A stretch of 64,000 nucleotides of DNA from Mycobacterium sp. E183 (GCF_001667735.1 NZ_LZJN01000214.1:1-64000), one strand, 5' to 3'; positions 48,804-57,735 are shown, counted from the first letter of the stretch. A program made the numbers and translations. The notes: generated from the sequence alone by a model not told the origin.

Positions 48804-49518
48804 CACCAGTCTTGTTGTAGGACAAGAGCATTCGCTGCGCGCTGGCGTGCAGGTACGCCTCGACCGCCGCGGCGGCCCCCGCCTCGTCGCCCGCCAGCAC
48901 CGCGTCGGTGATCGCGCTCAGCCCGGCCACCACGGGCGCGGCGTCGTCGTAGGCGGCGGTGAGCTCGTGCTCCCGGCCGCCGAATGCGTGCTCCACCCAG
49001 CGATACAGCAATACCAGCGCCCGGTTACGGCTCTGCTGGATGAGCACCCGGAAGTAGGCCAGGTCGGCGGCTTGGCGCGCCTGCGCACCGTCGGCCTCGC
49101 GCATCGCGGCCAGCGCGTCGCGCAGTGCCCCGGCGTTCTCGGGGCCGCCGTGCCGCGCGGCCGAGCGGCCGATCAGCGGGCCCAGGGCGGCCCGGATCTC
49201 GAACAGCTCCACCAGGAATTCGGGCCCTAGCTTGCGGACCAGCGCCTCCACCACCGCGGGGTGGGTGAGCGCCTGCGGGTCCGCGACCACGTTGCCGCTG
49301 CCGTGCCGGGCCTCGATCAGACCCATCTGTTGCAGCCTGGCCAGGCCCTGCCGCAGAGACGTGCGGTTGACGCCGAGCCGCTCGGCCAGTTCGCGCTCGG
49401 GCGGCAACGCCGTGCCCGGCGGAAACGCGCCGTCGAGGATGGCATCGGCGATCGACGCGGCGACCTGTTCGTCGACGCGCTGACGATCCACCGGACGAAG
49501 CGGACTTGACTGGTTCAT
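48766..49518 (-). CDS. FadR-type GntR transcriptional regulator (Rv0494-like)
   Basis: Protein of 250 residues. The N-terminal winged helix reads ADAILDGAFPPGTALPPERELAERLGVNRTSLRQGLARLQQMGLIEARHG in parts, with the GntR pattern PPERELAERLGVNRTS. The all-helical C-terminal FCD/FadR ligand domain includes ELFEIRAALGPLIG and LLYRWVEHAFGGREHE. In M. tuberculosis Rv0494 is reported as a lipid-responsive regulator. The start codon at 49518 lies within the operator-like palindrome. It is divergent from the three-gene operon at 49561, which it probably represses, together with itself. Confidence 0.92.
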   Translation of the reverse strand: MNQSSPLRPVDRQRVDEQVAASIADAILDGAFPPGTALPPERELAERLGVNRTSLRQGLARLQQMGLIEARHGSGNVVADPQALTHPAVVEALVRKLGPEFLVELFEIRAALGPLIGRSAARHGGPENAGALRDALAAMREADGAQARQAADLAYFRVLIQQSRNRALVLLYRWVEHAFGGREHELTAAYDDAAPVVAGLSAITDAVLAGDEAGAAAAVEAYLHASAQRMLLSYNKTGATRRAESPDAPR

Positions 49519-49557
49519 TGGCTCAACCAATATAGTGGACGAACCCACGGGAGGTGA
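49506..49557 (+). promoter_or_regulatory. Promoter with FadR-type operator in the spacer
   Basis: TTGACT (-35) at 49506-49511 and TATAGT (-10) at 49531-49536 are 19 bp apart and read toward 49561. Between them lies ATTGGCTCAACCAAT (49517-49531), a palindrome with exact 5-bp arms. Its core TGGCTCAACCA differs from the FadR-subfamily consensus TNGTNNNACNA at one position. A repressor bound there would block RNA polymerase. GGGAGGTGA at 49549-49557 is the ribosome binding site for the gene at 49561. Confidence 0.75.
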
Positions 49558-49560
49558 GCA

Positions 49561-50511
49561 ATGGACGACGACACGCGATCGGCATCGGCGCCGCGCTGGC
49601 GCGGCAAGGCCGGCCGCCTGGAAGTCTGGTACGCCACGCTGTCGGATCCCCGGACCCGCGCCGGACTGTGGGTGCACTGCGAGACGGTCGCCCCGCTCCG
49701 GGGCGACGCCTACGCGCACGGCTGGGCCACCTGGTTCCCCGCCGACGGCCCGCCCCGCACCGAGCGGTTCGGTCCCGCGCCCGCCCAGCCCCCGTCCGGC
49801 CCCTGGTGGTTCGACGCCGCGGGCGCGCGGGTGGGCGACAAACAGCTGACCGGGCGCGCCGGCTCAATCGCCTGGGACCTGTCCTGGGCCGAAACGGGCG
49901 CACCGCTGTGGACGTTTCCCCGCGCGGCCTGGGACCGCGAGCTGCTGCCGGGCGCCCAGGTCGTCCTCGCCCCCACCGCCGACTTCGCCGGCTCGCTCAC
50001 CGTGGCCGACACCGCTTTGCGCCTCGAGGGGTGGCGCGGCGGGGTCGCCCACATCTACGGGCACGGCAACGCCAAGCGCTGGGGATGGGTGCACGCCGAC
50101 CTCGGCAACGGCGATGTGGTGGAGGCGGTCAGCGCCGTCTCGCACAAGCCGGGGTTGCGCAGGCTGGCCCCGCTGGCGTTCGTCCGGTTTCGCATCGACG
50201 GAAGGGATTGGCCCGCAAGTCCATTGCCGTCACTGCGGATGCGGACCACCCTCGGCGTGGCGCACTGGCAGCTGGAGGGACGCATCGGCGGTCGGCGGGT
50301 GCTCATCCGGATCGACCAGCCGGCGGAGAAGTGCGTGAGCCTGGAATACACCGACCCCGACGGCGGCAGGGCGGTGTGCACGAACACCGAACAAGCCGAC
50401 GTCCACATCGAGATCGACGACCGGCAATGGTCGGTACTGGGCACCGGGCACGCCGAGGTGGGCCTGCGCGGCGATGCGGCACCGGATGTCAACGAAAGGA
50501 TCCCGACATGA
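49561..50511 (+). CDS. Conserved protein of tocopherol cyclase/CrtC-like build (Rv0493c-like)
   Basis: Protein of 316 residues, beta-rich with many Trp and Gly. The segment GVAHIYGHGNAKRWGWVHADLG resembles the core of lipocalin-like tocopherol cyclase and carotenoid hydratase (CrtC) proteins. I treat that as a fold hint only. ATG with a strong GGGAGGTGA. The stop overlaps the next ATG (ATGA). First gene of an operon with a small membrane-associated protein and a GMC oxidoreductase. The divergent FadR-type regulator suggests a role in lipid or sterol-like substrate metabolism. Confidence 0.8.
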   Translation: MDDDTRSASAPRWRGKAGRLEVWYATLSDPRTRAGLWVHCETVAPLRGDAYAHGWATWFPADGPPRTERFGPAPAQPPSGPWWFDAAGARVGDKQLTGRAGSIAWDLSWAETGAPLWTFPRAAWDRELLPGAQVVLAPTADFAGSLTVADTALRLEGWRGGVAHIYGHGNAKRWGWVHADLGNGDVVEAVSAVSHKPGLRRLAPLAFVRFRIDGRDWPASPLPSLRMRTTLGVAHWQLEGRIGGRRVLIRIDQPAEKCVSLEYTDPDGGRAVCTNTEQADVHIEIDDRQWSVLGTGHAEVGLRGDAAPDVNERIPT

Positions 50512-50837
50512 GCTTTCTGCTCGACCCACCACTGCTGTTCGCCTCCGGCGTGCTCATCGAGCGGCGGCTGCCCGCCGACCAGCGCGACGTTGCGGAGGCC
50601 GCCACCCTGGGCGTCTTCTTCGGCGGGTCATTCGGGCTCTACAACAACGTGCCCGGCCTCGGGGTGCTGTGGCGCCCCTTCCGCGCCCGCAACGGCCGCG
50701 ACTTCATGTGGAACAGCGGCATTTTCCGCGTGGACACCGCCAAGGCGGAGTGGCCCCTGCACGCTGCGGCGGGCGCCATCTTCGCCACCTACCCGTTCTT
50801 CATCAAGCTGGGCCGCCGCCTCGCGCGGCTGATATGA
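50508..50837 (+). CDS. Small conserved protein in FadR-linked operon (Rv0492A-like)
   Basis: Protein of 109 residues. It has mildly hydrophobic segments (DPPLLFASGVLIERRL; LGVFFGGSFGLYNNVPGLGVLW; WPLHAAAGAIFATYPFFIKLG), probably one or two membrane-associated helices, and a basic end RRLARLI. The segment NGRDFMWNSGIF is polar and may face a partner. It overlaps both neighbours by 4 bp, so all three products are likely made in fixed ratio. It may anchor or support the downstream GMC oxidoreductase. No family function known. Confidence 0.82.
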   Translation: MSFLLDPPLLFASGVLIERRLPADQRDVAEAATLGVFFGGSFGLYNNVPGLGVLWRPFRARNGRDFMWNSGIFRVDTAKAEWPLHAAAGAIFATYPFFIKLGRRLARLI

Positions 50838-52684
50838 GCCTGGTCGGCTCGTTCGGCACCGCGCTGCTGCCCGAGGAACTCGGCGGCCCGGCGGCCTCCG
50901 AGCTGACGCAGCGCGTCGAGCGCTACCTGCGGCAGCTGCCGACGACGTCACGGGTGGCGGCGCGTGCCGGGCTGCTCACGCTGGCCGCGGCCAGCTACGT
51001 CACCACCGGCCGGTCGATGTCGCGGCTCGGCCCCGACCGACGCGAGCAGGTGCTGCGCCGGGTCGCCGCGCTCAGTCCGGACGCCGGCGCGGCCGTCGAG
51101 GCATTGAAGGCGATCGCGTTGCTGGCCAACGGCGCGGAAACCTATGCGCCCGAGCTTCTTTCGCACGCGAGCCAGCACGGGACGGCACGGCCAGATTCGG
51201 CGTTGAACATCGCCTCGTCGGCCGAGAGCCGCTCCGTCGTCACCGCAGACGCGGTGATCGTGGGGTCCGGCGCCGGCGGCGCGATGGTGGCCCGCTCCCT
51301 GGCGCGGGCCGGACTGGACGTCGTCGTCCTCGAGGAGGGACGCCGCTGGACCGTCGGGGAATTCCGGACCACCCATCCGATCGATCGCTATGCCGGGCTG
51401 TACCGCGGGGCCGGCGCCACCGTCGCCCTGGGGCGCCCGTCGGTGGTGCTGCCCATCGGCCGGGCGGTCGGCGGCACCACGGTGGTGAATTCCGGCACCT
51501 GCTACCGCCCGCCGCCGGCGGTGCAGCGGCGCTGGCGCGACGACTTCGGGCTCACCCTGGCCGATCCCGACCGGCTGGGCGAGCGCCTCGACGACGTCGA
51601 GCGCACGCTGCAGGTCGCCCCGGTGCCGCTGGAGATCATGGGCCGCAACGGCCGGCTGCTGCTGGACGCCGCCGCCACGCTGGGCTGGCGGGCGGCGCCC
51701 ATTCCGCGCAACGCACCGGGCTGCGAAGGGTGCTGCCAGTGCGCGATCGGGTGCCCGCGCAACGCCAAGTTCGGCGTGCACCTCAACGCGCTGCCGCAGG
51801 CGTGCGCGGCGGGCGCGCGGATCATCTCCGAGGCCCGCGTCGAGCGGGTGCTGCACCGGCGCGGGCGCGCCCGCGGCGTGCGGGCCCGCCGGCCCGACGG
51901 CACGGCACTGGACGTCCTGGCCGACACCGTCATCGTGGCGGCCGGCGCCACCGAGACGCCGGGATTGTTGCGGCGCAGCGCTTTCGGCTCGCACCCGCGA
52001 CTCGGCCGCAACCTGGCGCTGCATCCCGCGACGATGCTCGCGGGGCGCTTCGAGGACGACGTCGTCGCCTGGCACGGGGTGCTGCAAAGCGCCGCGGTAC
52101 ACGAGCTGCACGAGTCGCACGGCGTGCTGATCGAGGCCACGTCCACCCCGCCCGGAATGGGCTCGATGGTGTATCCCGGCTACGGCGCCGAGCTGCTCGG
52201 CTGGCTGGACGCCGCGCCCCGGGTGGCCACGTTCGGCGCCATGGTGGCCGACCGCGGTGTCGGGTCGGTGTCCACGGTGCGCGGTGAGACGCTGGTGCGC
52301 TACAACATCGCCCCCACCGACGTCGGCAAGCTCGTGGTGGCGATCGAGGCGATGGGCCGGCTGTTGTTCGCCGCCGGCGCGACCGAGGTGCTCACCGGTC
52401 TGCCCGGCGCGATGACGGTGACGTCGCTGCCCGCCCTGCGGGATGCGTTGCGGCGCAGCGATCCCCGAAGCCTGCACCTGGCCGCCTTCCACCCGACCGG
52501 CACGGCCGCCGCGGGCGCCGACGATCAGTTGTGCCCGGTCGACGAGGCGGGGCGGTTGCGCGGCGTGGACGGCGTGTGGGTGGCCGACGCCTCGATCCTG
52601 CCGAGCTGCCCGGAGGTCAACCCGCAGGTGTCGATCATGGCGCTGGCGCTGGGCGTGGCCGACGAGGTGATGGGTGCCCGGTGA
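50834..52684 (+). CDS. GMC-type FAD-dependent oxidoreductase (Rv0492c-like)
   Basis: Protein of 616 residues. After a 135-residue helical N-terminal extension, the FAD loop is AVIVGSGAGGAMVARSLARAG. Then come GRAVGGTTVVNSG (GMC signature 1 region), TVIVAAGATETPGLL (signature 2) and the C-terminal active-site region LAAFHPTGTAAAG with EVNPQVSIMALAL. A Cys cluster, GCEGCCQCAIGCPRNAKFG, is like that in long-chain alcohol and cholesterol-oxidase-like GMC enzymes. The probable substrate is a lipophilic alcohol. Last gene of the FadR-linked operon. Confidence 0.92.
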   Translation: MSLVGSFGTALLPEELGGPAASELTQRVERYLRQLPTTSRVAARAGLLTLAAASYVTTGRSMSRLGPDRREQVLRRVAALSPDAGAAVEALKAIALLANGAETYAPELLSHASQHGTARPDSALNIASSAESRSVVTADAVIVGSGAGGAMVARSLARAGLDVVVLEEGRRWTVGEFRTTHPIDRYAGLYRGAGATVALGRPSVVLPIGRAVGGTTVVNSGTCYRPPPAVQRRWRDDFGLTLADPDRLGERLDDVERTLQVAPVPLEIMGRNGRLLLDAAATLGWRAAPIPRNAPGCEGCCQCAIGCPRNAKFGVHLNALPQACAAGARIISEARVERVLHRRGRARGVRARRPDGTALDVLADTVIVAAGATETPGLLRRSAFGSHPRLGRNLALHPATMLAGRFEDDVVAWHGVLQSAAVHELHESHGVLIEATSTPPGMGSMVYPGYGAELLGWLDAAPRVATFGAMVADRGVGSVSTVRGETLVRYNIAPTDVGKLVVAIEAMGRLLFAAGATEVLTGLPGAMTVTSLPALRDALRRSDPRSLHLAAFHPTGTAAAGADDQLCPVDEAGRLRGVDGVWVADASILPSCPEVNPQVSIMALALGVADEVMGAR

Positions 52685-52918
52685 TCGTCGCCATCAACGC
52701 CGGCCGAAACGTACGCCCGGGCCGGGCGGCGTCGACGCGGGCGTCCGGTAGAGCACGCGGAGCCGCCCTCGCCTCCGGGGCGTTCGTCGTCCAGGCCGCG
52801 GGCACCGACAGCGGACCGAGTGAATCCGCGTCACCCATCCCGGCGGACGGGGCACCGACCCCGCACGCCGGGTGAAACGGCCATGCGGGCCGCGCGTTTG
52901 GGTCTGTCGGCATGTCCC

Positions 52919-54115
52919 TCATCCGGCGCCGGAAAGCGTTTGGGCCCAATCCAATAGCCCATCCACGTCGAGCTGGGGCTCAATCCCGGCGGTACCCGCG
53001 AGTCCCGGCGCGGCCAGCGGAGCCCCCAATGCGCCGGTCGGGCTGGGTATCGGCGTGACCGTGGCGATGCTGACGGTGCCGAAGACGTTGGTGATGGACG
53101 CGCCCGCGGGGCCGGCGATGGCGGTGGCCGTGTTGCCGATGGTCTGGACCGCGACCTGTTCCGCCCCGACGACGGGGAGTGTGGCGGAGCCGTTGACGAG
53201 GGTGACCAGGACCTCCTGGAACGATCCCGGGGTCAGGACGAGCGGGCTGGACCCGGCGGTGACGTCGACGCCGCCAGGGACCAGAACACCACCCTCGGAA
53301 CAGTCGATCAGCGTGTGAATTGTGCTGCCGGGGTTGACGATAACGGATCCGAAGCTGATGAGGTTGGTGCCGGAGCCCGTGATGGTGATCGAGCCGCTGT
53401 TGAGGTACATGCCCGTGTTGGTGCCGATGGCGATGGTGCTGCCCGGTGGGGCGGTGACCGTTTCGCCTGGCGCGACGGGCGTGGCGGCGGTGGCGGTGTG
53501 CATCGTGGCATTGGCCGAAGCCAGCTGCCGGGTGGCGTTGCCGGTGGCCTGCGCCGCCAGCGTCTGGGCCTGGGCGCCCTGCCCGGCCGGGTTCGTGGTC
53601 CGCGGCGGCTCGTCGAACGGGGTCAGCCTGCTGGCGATCTCGCAGGCGGCGGAATAGCCGTACATCGCGCTGGCGTCTTCGACCCACATCTGCAGGTATT
53701 GAGCCTCGGTGGCCGCGATCGCCGGGGTGTTCTGACCGAAGAAGTTGGTCGCGATCAGCGCCAGCAATTGCGCCCGGTTGGCAGCGATCACCGGCGGCGG
53801 CACGGTCATCGCAAACGCCGCCTCGTACGCGGCCGCCGCCGCGTAGGCCTGCACGCCGGTCTGCGCGGCCTGCGCGGCGGCGCTGGACAGCCACTGCACG
53901 TAGGGTGTGGCCGCCGCCGTCATCAGCAGCGACGACGGGCCGGACCATGCCTGGCCGGTCAGACCCGCCAGCTCGGTCGCGTAGCCGGCCGCGGTGGATT
54001 CCAGCTGCGCGGCCAACGCTTCCCAACCCGCCGCGGCCGCGAGCATCGGCCCCGCCCCGGGCCCGGAGTACATCAGCCCGGAGTTGATCTCCGGAGGCAG
54101 CGACGCAAAGTCCAT
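52919..54115 (-). CDS. Solitary PPE-family protein
   Basis: Protein of 398 residues. The first 175 or so form a PPE domain: MDFASLPPEINSGLMYSGPG, the WxG turn TGQAWSGPSSLLM, and the conserved ATNFFGQNTPAIAATEAQYLQMW block. The C-terminal 200 residues are not MPTR or SVP type. They are Thr/Ser/Gly/Val-rich with strand-like repeats (GSTIAIGTNTGMYLNSGSIT, GSVIVNPGSTIHT), suggesting a beta-solenoid. PPE proteins are exported by ESX systems, usually with a PE partner, but no PE gene is adjacent. ATG with GGAGAGGA upstream. The region differs from H37Rv. Confidence 0.9.
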   Translation of the reverse strand: MDFASLPPEINSGLMYSGPGAGPMLAAAAGWEALAAQLESTAAGYATELAGLTGQAWSGPSSLLMTAAATPYVQWLSSAAAQAAQTGVQAYAAAAAYEAAFAMTVPPPVIAANRAQLLALIATNFFGQNTPAIAATEAQYLQMWVEDASAMYGYSAACEIASRLTPFDEPPRTTNPAGQGAQAQTLAAQATGNATRQLASANATMHTATAATPVAPGETVTAPPGSTIAIGTNTGMYLNSGSITITGSGTNLISFGSVIVNPGSTIHTLIDCSEGGVLVPGGVDVTAGSSPLVLTPGSFQEVLVTLVNGSATLPVVGAEQVAVQTIGNTATAIAGPAGASITNVFGTVSIATVTPIPSPTGALGAPLAAPGLAGTAGIEPQLDVDGLLDWAQTLSGAG

Positions 54116-54148
54116 GTCGGCAGTCCTCTCCGCGGCGGGTGGGCCCGA

Positions 54149-54191
54149 TTTTCAACAGCCATAGAATAATTTTTCAACGGCGATAGAATAA
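54149..54191 (-). repeat. Two 21-bp direct repeats upstream of the PPE gene
   Basis: TTTTCAACrGCsATAGAATA plus A occurs at 54149-54169 and 54171-54191, with 19 of 21 positions identical and a 22-bp period, about two helical turns. The block is AT-rich and 34-76 bp upstream of the PPE start. Read on the minus strand, it holds TATTCT and TTGAAA hexamers twice. It could be a duplicated regulator site or promoter element. Confidence 0.7.
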
Positions 54192-54285
54192 CGTGCCTGG
54201 CGGTCGAGTACCAGCAAATGTCGTAAACGGCGCGTGACAATCAGGCCGCAGGCGGCCGCCGCGAAATGCCCGGGAAGCTAGGCGG

Positions 54286-57222
54286 TTACGTCTGCGGATC
54301 CGGCGCGGCCGCGTGCCGCGGCTGGTGCAGCAGCGCACGAACCAGCGGGCGCGGCCCGACGGACCGAAGCATCTGGCTGGCCGGGCGGACCCGGACCCGC
54401 TTCGGCCACCAGAACCAGCGGCCCATCAGCGTCATGATCGACGGCGTGATCAGCGTCCGAACGACGAAGGTGTCGAACATCAGACCGATACCGATCGTCG
54501 TACCGAACTGACCGATCGCCCGCAGATCGCTGGAGAGCATCGCGGCCATGGTCACGGCGAACACCACACCGGCCGCGGACACCACCGGGCCCGTCACGCC
54601 GACGCCGCGGATGAGTCCGGTGTTCAGGCCGGCCCCGATCTCCTCCTCGATCCGCGACACCAGCATCAGGTTGTAATCAGACCCCACCGCCAAGAGCACG
54701 ATCAGCGCGAATTCCGTTGCCACCCAGTGCAACTGAAAGTGGCCCAGATGCTGCCAGATCAGCGTCGAGAATCCGAACGCCGCTCCCAGCGACAGCACGA
54801 TCGTGCCGACGATGACGCCCGCCGCGACCAGAGCGCGGGTGACGATCACCATGATGATGAAGATCAGCACGATCGACGCCACCGCGGCGATCAGCAGGTC
54901 ATACCAGGCGCCGGTGGCGATGTCGTTGAATGTCGCGGCGGTGCCGCCGAGGTAGATGTCGGCGTTCTCCAGCGAGGTGAGCTTCAGCGCCTCCTTGGCC
55001 GCGTTGCGCTCTTGCTCGACGGACTTGATGCCTTCCGCGGTTGCCGGGTCCAGGGAGTGAGTGATGATGAAGCGCGCGGCCTTTCCGTCGGGCGACACCA
55101 TCAGGCTCAACCCGAACTGGAAATCGGAGTTCTGGAAGATCTCCGGCGGCAGGTAAAACAGGCTCTCCACCCGAGCGTCGTTGAACGACTTACCCATCAC
55201 AGCATTGGTGTCGGTGAGCCGGTCGAACTGGTCGATCAGACTGTCGAACGAGCTGTAAATGGTCAGCGTCGTATCCCGGATCGCCTTCGACACGGCGATG
55301 TTCTCCGGAATGATCGCCAACAATTCGCGCGTGGCCGCGGCCGTGTTGGTGAGATCGCCGGTGAGGGCGTGGAACTTCTCGGCGAGCTGATCAAACCCGT
55401 CCAAGGCGTCGAACAGGCTACGCAGCGACCAGCACATCGGGATGTCGTAGCAGTGCCTCTCCCAGTAGAAGTAGCTGCGGATCGGTCGCCAGAAGTCGTC
55501 GAAATCGGCGATGTGGTCGCGAATTTCGTCGGTGATGGCGGCGGTCTCCGCCGTGGTTTTTGCGCTGTCGTCCGTCGCGTTGGCGAGCTTCTGGGTGATC
55601 GCGTACTGGCGTTCCAGCAGGGAGATCTGGGTGTCGAGGAACCCCGTGATCTTCTTGATGTCGCCGACGCGGTCTCTCAGGTAGTTGAGGTTGTCACGGA
55701 TCGGCGCGGTTTGCACGCTGAGCTGGAACGGAATTGACCCGTCTTCGATCGGTGGGCCGAGCGGTCGGGTGATGCTCTGCACCCGTTCGATGCCCGGCAC
55801 CCGGAAGATGGCACCGGCAACCTTGTCCAGCACCAGCATGTCTCGGGGATTGCGCAGATCGTGGTCCGATTCGATCATCAGCAGGTCCGGGTTGAGACGG
55901 GCCTGGGTGAAGTGCCGGTCGGCCGCGTCGTAGGCCTGGACCGAGGCGGCGCTATGCGGCAGGTAGTAGAGGTCGTTGTAGCGCGGGGTGAAGCCGGCGA
56001 GACCAAGGGCGCCAACGATCGCAAGAATGACGGAAATGGCGAGGATGGGCGCCGGCCAGCGCACGATGGCCGTCGCCAGGCGGCGCCACCGGGTGTAGTT
56101 GAACTTGCGCTTGGGGTCCAGAAGACCGAAGCCACTGGCGACTGCGATGAGAGCGGGCGTCAGCGTGACCCCGGCCGCCACCACCACCAGCAGACCGATC
56201 GCGCACGGGAACGCCAGCGAACTGAAGTAAGGCAGCCGGGTGAACTTCAAGCAGGCCAGCGCCCCAACAATGGTCAGACCCGAGCCCAGGACCACCTTGC
56301 TGACACCGGCGAAGGTGTCGTAATAGGCGGCTTCCCGGTCCAGACCGCGTTCACGGCCCTCCTGGTAGCGGCCCACCATGAAAATCGCGTAATCGGTACC
56401 CGCCGCGATCGCGAGTGAGGTCAGCAGGTTCACGGCGAAGGTCGACAACCCCATGACGCCGGTTTCGCCCAGCAGCGACACCACGCCGCGGCCGGACAGC
56501 AGCCCAATGAAGAGGATGAACATGGTCAGCAACACGGTGCCGATGGACCGGTAAACGAACATCAGCATGATCGCGATGATGACGACCGTGATGATGGTGA
56601 TCTTGGCCAGGCTCTTGTCACCGACAACGATCACGTCGGCGGTCAGCGCTCCCTGGCCCGCGACGTAGGCCTTGACGCCGGCGGGCGGCGTGGAGTCCGC
56701 GACGATCTTGCGCACCGCGGCAACGGATTCGTCGCCGACCGCCCCTCCCTGATCGCCTTTGAGGTTGACCTGGACGTAGGCGGCCTTATGGTCGTAGCTC
56801 TCCACACCTGAGGACGTGAAGCGCTGTCCCCAGAAGTTCAGCGCGTGCTCGACGTGTTCGTGGTCGGCCTGGATCTTTTTGACTAGGTCGTCGTAGAACC
56901 GGTGCGCGTCCGGGCCGAGCGGTTTATCACCGACCAGGGTGACCAGGACGAGGTTGTCGGAGTCGTACTCCTTGAACTTCTCGCCGATGTGCTTCATCCC
57001 GGTGACCGACGGTGCGTCGGACGGCGAGAGCGGAACGGAGATCTCCTCGGCAACCTTCTCCAACTGTGGGACGAAGACGTTGACGCCGACCGCGATCAGC
57101 ACCCAGCAGACGACGATCGGCAGCGCCAGGACGCGGACGGCGCGGGCGATACGCGGCTTGTGCTCGACTTCGGTGGGTTGTGCGACGGGTATTTCGTCGG
57201 TGTCGCTGGTGTTGTCGGTCAT
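54286..57222 (-). CDS. MmpL-family RND transporter
   Basis: Protein of 978 residues with the MmpL layout: helix 1, a porter domain of about 150 residues, helices 2-6, a second larger porter domain, helices 7-12 and a short tail. The proton-relay Asp-Tyr pairs are GTDYAIFMVGRYQEG and GSDYNLMLVSRIEEE. The second loop contains Cys residues (RHCYDIPMCWSL). It exports lipids or siderophores; the set with MmpS resembles MmpS4/L4 and MmpS5/L5, but the substrate is not decided. The ATG overlaps the mmpS stop as ATGA. I do not recall this gene at the H37Rv locus. Confidence 0.95.
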   Translation of the reverse strand: MTDNTSDTDEIPVAQPTEVEHKPRIARAVRVLALPIVVCWVLIAVGVNVFVPQLEKVAEEISVPLSPSDAPSVTGMKHIGEKFKEYDSDNLVLVTLVGDKPLGPDAHRFYDDLVKKIQADHEHVEHALNFWGQRFTSSGVESYDHKAAYVQVNLKGDQGGAVGDESVAAVRKIVADSTPPAGVKAYVAGQGALTADVIVVGDKSLAKITIITVVIIAIMLMFVYRSIGTVLLTMFILFIGLLSGRGVVSLLGETGVMGLSTFAVNLLTSLAIAAGTDYAIFMVGRYQEGRERGLDREAAYYDTFAGVSKVVLGSGLTIVGALACLKFTRLPYFSSLAFPCAIGLLVVVAAGVTLTPALIAVASGFGLLDPKRKFNYTRWRRLATAIVRWPAPILAISVILAIVGALGLAGFTPRYNDLYYLPHSAASVQAYDAADRHFTQARLNPDLLMIESDHDLRNPRDMLVLDKVAGAIFRVPGIERVQSITRPLGPPIEDGSIPFQLSVQTAPIRDNLNYLRDRVGDIKKITGFLDTQISLLERQYAITQKLANATDDSAKTTAETAAITDEIRDHIADFDDFWRPIRSYFYWERHCYDIPMCWSLRSLFDALDGFDQLAEKFHALTGDLTNTAAATRELLAIIPENIAVSKAIRDTTLTIYSSFDSLIDQFDRLTDTNAVMGKSFNDARVESLFYLPPEIFQNSDFQFGLSLMVSPDGKAARFIITHSLDPATAEGIKSVEQERNAAKEALKLTSLENADIYLGGTAATFNDIATGAWYDLLIAAVASIVLIFIIMVIVTRALVAAGVIVGTIVLSLGAAFGFSTLIWQHLGHFQLHWVATEFALIVLLAVGSDYNLMLVSRIEEEIGAGLNTGLIRGVGVTGPVVSAAGVVFAVTMAAMLSSDLRAIGQFGTTIGIGLMFDTFVVRTLITPSIMTLMGRWFWWPKRVRVRPASQMLRSVGPRPLVRALLHQPRHAAAPDPQT

Positions 57223-57644
57223 GCGGACTTGTCCAGGCAGGAGACCTGCGCATTGCGCGTCTCGGCTTGCCGTTGATCGACCAACTTGCCGTCGACCGTG
57301 ATCCGGCAGCCGATGGAGGGGCTGTCACCTTGCGCGACGACGTAGGCGAAGATGCCGGGCATCTGGGCGACGATCGTCGTCGACCACGGCAACGTGGTGA
57401 AGTTGGCCTTCTGCGGTTGCGCGTCGGCATCCATCCAGTTGACGACGCCGGTGGTCCCGGCTGGCCCCAGGATTTCGTAGACGGCGGTCTTGGCGGCGTA
57501 GGGCGGGGTCGCGTCCCGCGGATCGGGCTTGGGCAGGCCGGGTCCCGGGAAAACGCCGTTGAGGCGGTCCACCGCGACGCCGCCGATGATCACCGCCACC
57601 ACCACGACCACGGGAACCCATGCCCGCTTGAGAAGCGTCAACAC
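57219..57644 (-). CDS. MmpS-family accessory protein
   Basis: Protein of 141 residues. One N-terminal helix (RAWVPVVVVVAVIIGGVAV) anchors an extracytoplasmic domain with AAKTAVYEILGPAGTTGVVNW, LPWSTTIVAQMPGIFAYVVAQG and GCRITVDGKLVDQRQA, the MmpS fold. Two Cys could form a disulfide. It is the partner of the downstream MmpL. GTG start at 57644 after GGGGGG. No TetR or MarR regulator gene is adjacent, unlike many mmpS-mmpL pairs. Confidence 0.93.
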   Translation of the reverse strand: MLTLLKRAWVPVVVVVAVIIGGVAVDRLNGVFPGPGLPKPDPRDATPPYAAKTAVYEILGPAGTTGVVNWMDADAQPQKANFTTLPWSTTIVAQMPGIFAYVVAQGDSPSIGCRITVDGKLVDQRQAETRNAQVSCLDKSA

Positions 57645-57735
57645 CGTTCCCCCCGATCACGGTCGACCAATGGGCTGATGCTAAGACAGTTCACCCGTTC
57701 GAGCATTTCGTCGCGCGCCACGGCTACCCCGAACG

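Noticed and set aside
52681..52875. GTG frame of 64 codons overlapping the GMC stop
   Set aside because: The GTGA overlap looks like coupling, but the product is low-complexity Ala/Gly/Pro/Ser with no motif or hydrophobic core, and no conservation can be tested here.
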